Assembly (NCBI RefSeq): GCF_024498135.1
Contig: NZ_JANHOH010000010.1
Span: forward strand, 62,001-126,000
Reading direction: 5' to 3'
Source of the DNA: Mucilaginibacter aquariorum
GTDB lineage: Bacteria; Bacteroidota; Bacteroidia; Sphingobacteriales; Sphingobacteriaceae
DNA: 64,000 nucleotides
The first letter of the stretch is position 1. Every line of letters begins with the position of its first letter. The position numbers were made by a program, and so were the translations under genes. Below the pieces are notes generated by a model. The model did no database searches. It worked only from the letters and a program-made list of their open reading frames with translations, and was not told the origin of the DNA. Of this stretch, positions 57,961 through 64,000 are shown one piece after another.

Positions 57961-59907
57961 TTAATCCTGCAGTACCCTTAACTTAGGAGCCTCAATCTGA
58001 ACACCTTCAGACCTGTCATTATCAAGGCCTTCAAACTTCGAATTTTTGCTGATAAACTCAGGAACTATGTCTTTCATTTTGTTTACCATTGCAAACTCAT
58101 CATTTTGCTTATTTAATAAGATAAGCTCATCAATATCATCGGCAACTTGTTTATATGAATAAGATATAACCTTTGATATCTTTATTTTCTCGTGGTGGGT
58201 CGGCATTGTGCTTTCGCCCTGGTTAAGCAATTCTTCGTATAATTTCTCGCCCGGCCGCAAACCTGAATAAACAATTTTTATATCACGATCTGGCTGTAAA
58301 CCCGCAAGCTTTATCATTTTAAGGGCAAGATCAACTATTTTGACAGGTTCACCCATATCAAAAATAAATATTTCGCCACCGGTACCCATCGTTCCTGCTT
58401 CCAATACAAGGTGAACAGCCTCTGGAATGGTCATAAAGTAACGGGTAATCTCGGGATGGGTCACTGTAATTGGGCCTCCCTTTTGTATCTGTGCCCTAAA
58501 ACGTGGTATAACCGAGCCATTCGAGCCTAGCACATTACCGAAGCGTGTAGTGATAAAGCAGGTGCCTTTATTAGCGGGACTATCTTTAAGAGATTGAATG
58601 TAGATCTCGGCAATACGCTTAGTAGTACCCATAATATTTGATGGGTTAACAGCCTTATCGGTAGATACCATTACAAATTTTCTTATGCCAAAAGCAAGAG
58701 AAAGATCAGCAATGTTTTTAGTACCCAATACATTAGCTCTTACCGCTTCTGATGGATTCTCTTCCATCATTGGCACGTGTTTGTAAGCTGCAGCATGGTA
58801 AACCACCTCTGGTTCATAATCAGAGAACAACTGATGCATACGGCTGTAATTCCTTATATCGCCAATAAATATTTTTATTGGAACCTCTGCAAATTTTTCT
58901 TCTACCTCCAGACGGATGTCATGCAGTGGTGATTCGGCCTGATCGCAAAGAATAACCATAGCCGGGTTGTATTGCAACACTTGCTGTACAATTTCTGATC
59001 CAATAGAACCGGCAGCACCAGTAATTAATACACGCTTACCCTGCAGGTCTTCAGATATGCGCGTGGTATCTATCTGTATAGTTTTACGTTGCAGCAGATC
59101 TTCAATTTTCAGATCTTTTATTTGCTGCATGTTTAGCTTACCGTATATCCATTGGTCAGACGGTGGCACTGTAAGTACCTGAATACCTAATGCAAGGCAT
59201 GTTTCAAGCGCTGTTTTTTTAGATTGCTCATCAAGGTGGTGATTCATGATAATCATCTTATCAATAGCACGCTTTTCTTTTAGCTTAGCAAGTTTATTAA
59301 TATCGTAAACTCTAACCTGCTGTATTTCTTTATTGATCTTACTTGTATCAGCATCTACAAAACCGGCGATAACAAAGTTGGTTTTGGCACTTGCCTCTAA
59401 AGCCTGTTTAACCAATACCGCGCTGGTATCTGACCCATATATAAGTACTACGGTTTTTTTAGAACTTGAATAGTTGTTAAGGTAATTAAAAGCACTTTTT
59501 ACAGCACTTCTAAGCAGGATGAGTAAGGTACTTGATACCGAAAAATTCACCAGCAATACAAGGTCAACCGTAGTATTATTAAGATTTAAGAATGGCTTAA
59601 CCCATAGCGTTATAACAGCCAGGTAAATTATACTGCTTATAAATACCGATCCAAAAATACGCAGTACATCCCTTGTATTTGAGTACCTGATAAGCCCTAT
59701 ATGAATACGCATCAGGTACATTACTATAACAGCGATTATACAGTATAGGCCTGTATAAACAAAAAAGTAGCCTCTTAGTATATTGGTAAATTCGAACCGG
59801 TGAACGATAAAGTAGGAAGATGCAAATGACCAGGTAACAATAACAAAGTCTAACAACATTATTATCCATCTGGGCACAACCTTACTAAAAAGTAGATATT
59901 TTTTCAT
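57961..59907 (-). CDS. Membrane-bound NDP-sugar 4,6-dehydratase (WbpM/CapD/FlaA1-like)
   Basis: This 648-residue protein has four N-terminal membrane helices, a first Rossmann-like segment (V-L-I-Y-G-S-D-T-S-A) and a C-terminal dehydratase domain starting with VLITGAAGSIGSEI, then V-Y-H-A-A-A-Y-K-H-V-P-M-M-E-E-N and V-S-T-D-K-A-V-N-P-S-N-I-M-G-T-T-K-R. Long members turn UDP-GlcNAc into the 4-keto-6-deoxy sugar from which QuiNAc and FucNAc are made. I use the ATG at 59907 (MKKYLLFSKVV); an upstream ATG at 59961 is possible. Its neighbours match the Pseudomonas wbpV-wbpL-wbpM set. Confidence 0.9.
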   Translation of the reverse strand: MKKYLLFSKVVPRWIIMLLDFVIVTWSFASSYFIVHRFEFTNILRGYFFVYTGLYCIIAVIVMYLMRIHIGLIRYSNTRDVLRIFGSVFISSIIYLAVITLWVKPFLNLNNTTVDLVLLVNFSVSSTLLILLRSAVKSAFNYLNNYSSSKKTVVLIYGSDTSAVLVKQALEASAKTNFVIAGFVDADTSKINKEIQQVRVYDINKLAKLKEKRAIDKMIIMNHHLDEQSKKTALETCLALGIQVLTVPPSDQWIYGKLNMQQIKDLKIEDLLQRKTIQIDTTRISEDLQGKRVLITGAAGSIGSEIVQQVLQYNPAMVILCDQAESPLHDIRLEVEEKFAEVPIKIFIGDIRNYSRMHQLFSDYEPEVVYHAAAYKHVPMMEENPSEAVRANVLGTKNIADLSLAFGIRKFVMVSTDKAVNPSNIMGTTKRIAEIYIQSLKDSPANKGTCFITTRFGNVLGSNGSVIPRFRAQIQKGGPITVTHPEITRYFMTIPEAVHLVLEAGTMGTGGEIFIFDMGEPVKIVDLALKMIKLAGLQPDRDIKIVYSGLRPGEKLYEELLNQGESTMPTHHEKIKISKVISYSYKQVADDIDELILLNKQNDEFAMVNKMKDIVPEFISKNSKFEGLDNDRSEGVQIEAPKLRVLQD

Positions 59908-60241
59908 AGGTATATTATATTGCAGATAATTGTGTAAAGTTAATATTTTAACTTTAACCATAGTTATCTGTATATGTTTGACTTTAACTGTTAATAATTA
60001 ATGTTAAACAGCCATCAACAGCCTTTTCAATAGTTAAATTATTGAAAATAAGATCAGCATTAGATAAACTAGCACTGTACTTAATTGATTTATATTACTG
60101 AATGTATTTCCAGATTTATAAACCAATGTAACAACACAACCGGGGGAAATTTGTTGTTAACAGCGGCAAATATAATATTACAGTTTGAATAAATGAAATA
60201 ATGTATTGATAGTTAACAATCCGGAATCAATATCTTAATGT
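59908..60241. other. 334-bp spacer between the transferase and dehydratase genes
   Basis: The stretch is AT-rich. It holds the inverted repeat TTTTCAATA / TATTGAAAA at 60024-60048 and short palindromes around GTTAAC and TTAATTATTAA. No reading frame or RNA gene is evident. The wide gap suggests a separate promoter for the dehydratase. Confidence 0.45.
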
Positions 60242-61186
60242 TTATCTAAGTACTTTCATTAAGCGCGGCTTAAAAATCAAATACACAAGCATCAAAGGAA
60301 GCAGTACGACCATAAAAACTTCAAGCTGTGAAAACCGCGTATTTAGAACAACAAAAGCAATTACCGATAACTGGATTAATGCATAACCTGCGGCAATAAC
60401 TAAATGAGAAACCTTATGCTCATTTGCCAGTAACTGATAAAAATGCAACCGGTGTGCTTTAAATATATTTTGTTTTAAAATTAACCGGTGTGCAATAGTA
60501 AGTACAGAATCGACCCCGTAAACAGCCAGAAAAAGTATATAAGACCAATTATGATTTATAAATATTAGCTGGAACAGTAAAAAAACTATCCAAAAGGCAA
60601 TGGTAATACTTCCTACATCGCCTGCAAAGCATTTCGCCTGCTTCCTGAAATTATAAAATAAAAACACAATACATGCCAGCATCGGGAACCATATCAGATC
60701 CGGATGAATAAAATTCACACCATATAAATTCACGTATTGTAAACCGGCCAGTACAATTAAGGTGTAACACCCTGTTATACCGTTAATGCCATCCATAAAA
60801 TTATATACATTTATTACCCCTATAGCTATTATATAAAGTACAATAAACAGGTAGAAAGGCAGCTTGAAAACATCTAAAAATATAAACATGAGGGTTACAG
60901 ACACAATATGTATTATAATCCTTATTTTATTCGAAAGGGTAATCCTGTCATCAATAAAACTAATAGTGCCAATAAGTAAGCCCCCTAAAGCCGGCAGCCA
61001 ATAAGCAGGGTATAATACAATAATTAGTAAGTTAACAAGTGGAAAAAGTATTCCGCCCCCTCTAATTGTTATATCAGAATGCGAACTACGCTCATTAGGG
61101 TGATCAATAATGTTATAATGATCTGCAATGCGGAAATAAAACAGCAGTGCAATCCATAAGCATATAAATAAAACAAGGTAGGTCAT
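60242..61186 (-). CDS. Polyprenyl-phosphate N-acetylaminosugar-1-P transferase (WecA/MraY superfamily, WbpL-like)
   Basis: This 314-residue protein has about ten membrane helices and the family's catalytic loops: H-S-D-I-T-I-R-G-G-G near residue 40, N-V-Y-N-F-M-D-G-I-N-G near 130, A-G-D-V-G-S-I near 195 and the basic H-R-L-I-L-K-Q-N-I-F-K-A-H-R-L-H-F-Y near 240. It should load an N-acetylated sugar phosphate on undecaprenyl phosphate, the first step of a polysaccharide repeat. The downstream dehydratase and upstream reductase suggest that the sugar is QuiNAc or FucNAc. It is the WecA type and not MraY of peptidoglycan, by context and motifs. Confidence 0.9.
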   Translation of the reverse strand: MTYLVLFICLWIALLFYFRIADHYNIIDHPNERSSHSDITIRGGGILFPLVNLLIIVLYPAYWLPALGGLLIGTISFIDDRITLSNKIRIIIHIVSVTLMFIFLDVFKLPFYLFIVLYIIAIGVINVYNFMDGINGITGCYTLIVLAGLQYVNLYGVNFIHPDLIWFPMLACIVFLFYNFRKQAKCFAGDVGSITIAFWIVFLLFQLIFINHNWSYILFLAVYGVDSVLTIAHRLILKQNIFKAHRLHFYQLLANEHKVSHLVIAAGYALIQLSVIAFVVLNTRFSQLEVFMVVLLPLMLVYLIFKPRLMKVLR

Positions 61187-61416
61187 CTGTATAAATATCT
61201 CTGTGATTTATAATTAAAGCTTTTATAGTTTCTATAAGTCCGTCTTGTGTACTAACCAGTAAGATTAATATTCATTATTAGTCAGCATTAGTTTCAATAG
61301 CCGTTAGAGAAAGTATTAAAAAGTAGTAAGTAGTGTATGTGTGACGTTTATATTAACTTAGTTACAACAAATGTGAATAAATTAATTATTGTTTTCATAC
61401 TACTTAATTTAATATG

Positions 61417-62334
61417 TTACAATTCTTTTGAGAGCTTTTCTATAACGCTTGATGGACTCCAATTTATATCATTGCAAGCCTTACTATCATCAAATGTTAA
61501 ATTAGAAGTTATTTTTTTTAGTTTATCGCTATTTATTGGGAAACGTGGGCCTAAAATATCTCCTGTTAAAGCCAGGATTTTTGCTAAAAAAAACGGAATG
61601 GACGCGGGTTTCTTTTTACCAAGAGATTTTGCTATTACTAACTCTAATTGCTTAAAACTAGGATTATTACCATCTGTTAAATTATAAGTTCCACCAACAT
61701 TAGCCAGAGTGGGAATTATTGATGCTATATCCTCTTGCCATATAACACTCTTTTTGGCGCTTGCGCTTCCAATACTAAGATACCGCCCTGTTCGGATACC
61801 GTTGATCATTGCACCTAAATTACCCGGAGGATTAGGCCCTGCAATCAACGGCAATCTTAATATCCCTAATATTATATCATTCCTCCTGGCCCACTCTGCT
61901 AACCAATTTTCAGCTAAAATTTTTGATTTTGCATATGGGGTCATTCCATTAAGCGGATGACCTTCTGAGATCATGTTACCACTATCCAACCCGTATACGG
62001 CAACTGTGCTAATAAAAATGAATGATTTTGGCTTCTGTTTTAATAATTCGATAGCTGCACAAATATTTTTTGTCCCCTCAAAATTCACATCATAAAAAAC
62101 CTTCTCTTCTTCACTGTTTTTTGGAATCGAATGGGCCTTGCCGGCTGCATGAACTACCACCTGAAGGTTGATATCTACATCTAACTTAAATTGTTTGGTA
62201 ATATCAACATTTATGCTTTGCCCATGCAAATCTAAACCTGTAACGGTGTAACCTATTGAGGTTAGGTACGCCTTAATTATACGCCCAAGAAACCCGCTTG
62301 CCCCCGTTAGTAGATAATGATTATTTTGATTCAT
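61417..62334 (-). CDS. NAD-dependent epimerase/reductase, extended SDR family (WbpV-like)
   Basis: This 305-residue cytosolic protein has the Rossmann motif LLTGASGFLGRI at residues 8-19, A-A-G-K-A-H, the catalytic Ser in S-T-V-A-V-Y-G and Y-A-K-S-K with the Tyr-Lys pair. It belongs with the 4-keto reductases that complete UDP-QuiNAc or UDP-FucNAc. The order glycosyltransferase-reductase-initiating transferase-dehydratase fits this. A UDP-glucose 4-epimerase is the alternative. Its start overlaps the glycosyltransferase end by 14 bp. Confidence 0.85.
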   Translation of the reverse strand: MNQNNHYLLTGASGFLGRIIKAYLTSIGYTVTGLDLHGQSINVDITKQFKLDVDINLQVVVHAAGKAHSIPKNSEEEKVFYDVNFEGTKNICAAIELLKQKPKSFIFISTVAVYGLDSGNMISEGHPLNGMTPYAKSKILAENWLAEWARRNDIILGILRLPLIAGPNPPGNLGAMINGIRTGRYLSIGSASAKKSVIWQEDIASIIPTLANVGGTYNLTDGNNPSFKQLELVIAKSLGKKKPASIPFFLAKILALTGDILGPRFPINSDKLKKITSNLTFDDSKACNDINWSPSSVIEKLSKEL

Positions 62335-63520
62335 AAACTTTTACTAAAATATCAAGCATCTTATTTGAAAGAAAATCTTTATCAAAAAACCGTTTGGCAA
62401 CTATCAATGCCTTTTCACCCATTAAAGAAACAGCCTCGGGGTTATCCTTCATCCATATTAACTTATCAGCAAGTTGGTCAGCATTATTAGGATCAAGTGT
62501 AAAACCTACATCATGTTCATTTAAAAAATCTTTCATCCAGCCTTGTGTGTTTTGTATAACGGGCACCCCTGCGGCTAACGATTCAAAGAATTTATTAGGA
62601 GAAGAGGTATCAAGAACCGGAGTTCCTTTTAATGGAACTAAAGAAGCAAATGCCTGCTGAATGTATGCTACTAATTCTGTTTTGGGCATTAAACCTAAAC
62701 GTTTAAAAGTAGTTATATCTTCTTTATTTGACAATTCAACAAGTTCTGAACGTTGTTGCCCCTCCCCTATTAATAAAATTACAATATCTTCCCTTTTTTT
62801 TGCCTTTAATATTTTGGCTGCTTCGAAAAGCCAATACGAATTATTTACTACACCAATATTACCCGTATATATTGCGTACGATTTTGGCAAAACAACATCT
62901 GAATTAAAGGGAACAGGCGTTGAAAAAAGTTTAATATTGGCTGCATTGGTAACGTCGTCAACATTTAATATATTAAACCTTTTTTTTATGTTTTGGGTCA
63001 TCCCCGGCGATAATGTAATAATGTAAGACGAAGCCTTGTAACATACTTTCTCAAACCAATACGAGAACTTTTTTAGCCATGCATTATTGATCATGCCCAA
63101 TTCTATTGCTCCCTCGGGCCAAAGATCCCGCGTTTCAAATACTAATTTCCTACCCCTTATATATCTAGCTACTAACCCAGGCAGCCCCACTGTAATTGGG
63201 CCTGACGACGCAATAACTATATCTGCTTTTAGTGTTAATGCATAATAACAAGACAAAACACTATATAAAATAAATGACCAGATACGTTTTAAAAATGGTT
63301 GCTTATTATCTATACTGATGTTTAACACCTTTAGGTGTATCCCTTCGAAGTATTGGTCTTCGATAAATTTATCTGCCTTCAGGTCAGACTTGCTGTAAAC
63401 ACTTGTTACTACAGTAACCTCATGTCCCTTGTCAACCCAATCTTTTGCAAACTCGTATACGCGGGTTCCCCAGGATCCCTTGGGTGTTGAAAAATATTGA
63501 TAAAAATAAACAATCTTCAT
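62321..63520 (-). CDS. Glycosyltransferase family 4 protein (WbuB-like)
   Basis: This 399-residue GT-B enzyme has the N-terminal Y-Q-Y-F-S-T-P-K-G-S-W-G-T-R-V-Y-E-F acceptor loop, V-F-E-T-R-D-L-W-P-E-G-A-I-E-L-G in the linker and the C-terminal donor site with A-A-G-V-P-V-I-Q-N-T-Q-G-W. This set resembles the WbuB group, which adds N-acetylfucosamine-type sugars in O-antigen synthesis. I start at the ATG at 63520 (MKIVYFYQYF). It starts two bases after the heparinase-like gene stop, so the polysaccharide genes are read as one unit. Confidence 0.9.
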   Translation of the reverse strand: MKIVYFYQYFSTPKGSWGTRVYEFAKDWVDKGHEVTVVTSVYSKSDLKADKFIEDQYFEGIHLKVLNISIDNKQPFLKRIWSFILYSVLSCYYALTLKADIVIASSGPITVGLPGLVARYIRGRKLVFETRDLWPEGAIELGMINNAWLKKFSYWFEKVCYKASSYIITLSPGMTQNIKKRFNILNVDDVTNAANIKLFSTPVPFNSDVVLPKSYAIYTGNIGVVNNSYWLFEAAKILKAKKREDIVILLIGEGQQRSELVELSNKEDITTFKRLGLMPKTELVAYIQQAFASLVPLKGTPVLDTSSPNKFFESLAAGVPVIQNTQGWMKDFLNEHDVGFTLDPNNADQLADKLIWMKDNPEAVSLMGEKALIVAKRFFDKDFLSNKMLDILVKVYESK

Positions 63521-63522
63521 AC

Positions 63523-64000
63523 TCAATTATCAAAATTAATAAGTGTTTCTAGTGTATCGGTGAAGCTAACCTTGATCGCTATAGATGACCGCGTTTTATT
63601 AAACCCATCTGCAAAAGTAAATGCTTCTGTAGTAATTGCTAATGATCCTTTAAAACTAACTGTACCAATACCCTTTATATTAAAAGCACTATCTGTGCGA
63701 AGAATATTTATATCAGGATGAAAATGAAAATATGCCACCCTATTTACATCTTTTGTTTTAGCGCGCACATGGTCTACAATTGAAACACTGTTTGCATTTA
63801 AAACAAAGCTTCTTTTATGGATGCAACCATATCGTTTTAAGTAACCATCATGTTTGGCTTCAATGGCATTTGCTGTTTCGCTTATTATACGGGTATGAGC
63901 TCGTTCTGCTACCCTAAATGCCCCCCAAACTTGCGATTGATTGCTATCGGCAATTACAACTGTATTGTGTGCAGCGGTAGAACGTTCATAATACCTTATC
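63523..64000 (-). CDS. Heparinase II/III-family protein, C-terminal part
   Basis: The gene enters from the right edge; its last 158 codons are visible and the start is outside. The frame reads R-Y-Y-E-R-S-T-A-A-H-N-T-V-V-I, then N-Q-S-Q-V-W-G-A-F-R-V-A-E-R-A, which is the conserved beta-sandwich start of the heparinase II/III C-terminal domain. These lyase-like proteins are often encoded in polysaccharide loci; whether this one cuts a polymer or modifies the nascent chain is unknown. It is followed after two bases by the glycosyltransferase. Confidence 0.85.
   Translation of the reverse strand, partial: IRYYERSTAAHNTVVIADSNQSQVWGAFRVAERAHTRIISETANAIEAKHDGYLKRYGCIHKRSFVLNANSVSIVDHVRAKTKDVNRVAYFHFHPDINILRTDSAFNIKGIGTVSFKGSLAITTEAFTFADGFNKTRSSIAIKVSFTDTLETLINFDN

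Noticed and set aside
1..64000. CRISPR arrays, tRNA, rRNA, insertion sequences, prophage
   Set aside because: I looked for regular spaced repeats, tRNA cloverleaf arms with TTCGA, rRNA segments, transposase and integrase motifs and found none that hold.

Overview
The window looks like chromosome of a pigmented member of Bacteroidota, most likely family Sphingobacteriaceae (Mucilaginibacter- or Pedobacter-like; genus not proven). Pointers are TamL/TamB instead of TamA/TamB, a TANNTTTG-type -7 box upstream of several genes, no convincing Shine-Dalgarno sequences, a short AtpC, a CrtI/CrtB/CrtYcd/CrtZ carotenoid set, a head-GIN protein, and dispersed palindromic repeats in gene spacers. There is no rRNA, tRNA, CRISPR array, insertion sequence or phage region that I can support.

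Layout. 1-5.9 kb: the start of a peroxiredoxin gene (-), then on + an ABC-transporter permease, a PIG3-type quinone oxidoreductase and the split-off ATP synthase genes atpD-atpC. 6-6.9 kb: a secreted protein of unknown function (-). 7.3-20.3 kb: one long + operon for isoleucine, valine and leucine: ilvD-ilvB-ilvN-ilvC-leuC-leuD-methyltransferase-leuB-methyltransferase-leuA-ilvA, closed by a strong terminator. 20.7-24.6 kb: carotenoid genes, crtI (-) divergent from crtB-unknown-crtYcd-cytochrome b5 (+). 24.8-30.3 kb: an ECF sigma factor and murB (-), a TPR protein (+), a PIN toxin-antitoxin pair (+) wedged against the 3' end of crtZ (-), then lpdA (-). 30.3-31.1 kb: a gene-free patch built of dispersed repeats. 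31.1-36.3 kb: secreted hydrolases (CocE-like, M1 peptidase), an unknown cytosolic protein and a head-GIN protein. 36.3-40.5 kb: trxA and dnaE (-). 40.6-48.5 kb: tamB-tamL and a retropepsin-like protease (+). 48.5-52.4 kb: a padR-membrane-membrane operon and gyrB (-). 52.6-55.0 kb: an OmpH-like lipoprotein, guanine deaminase and another lipoprotein (+). 55-64 kb: a small membrane protein, the KDO genes kdsA-kdsB-kdsD and the end of a surface-polysaccharide locus (dehydratase, lipid-linked sugar transferase, reductase, glycosyltransferase, heparinase-like), all on -.

How the parts work together. The ilv-leu operon encodes every dedicated enzyme from threonine and pyruvate to the 2-keto acids of Ile, Val and Leu except the final transaminase; two methyltransferases sit either side of leuB. 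The carotenoid genes lead from geranylgeranyl diphosphate to a hydroxylated cyclic carotenoid of zeaxanthin type. The right end makes CMP-KDO for lipopolysaccharide and, by inference, an N-acetyl-deoxyhexosamine that starts a polysaccharide on undecaprenyl phosphate.

The most interesting observations are: (1) the toxin-antitoxin module is bracketed by a diverged second copy of the last codons of crtZ; (2) a trans-aconitate-methyltransferase-like gene lies inside the leucine operon; (3) many gene spacers, especially in the ilv-leu operon, are made of degenerate short-word repeats or nested palindromes, one of which runs into the ilvB coding sequence; (4) two identical 16-bp palindromes lie about eleven helical turns apart before the ABC permease; (5) a PadR regulator is coupled to two related membrane proteins and preceded by a palindrome likely to be its operator.
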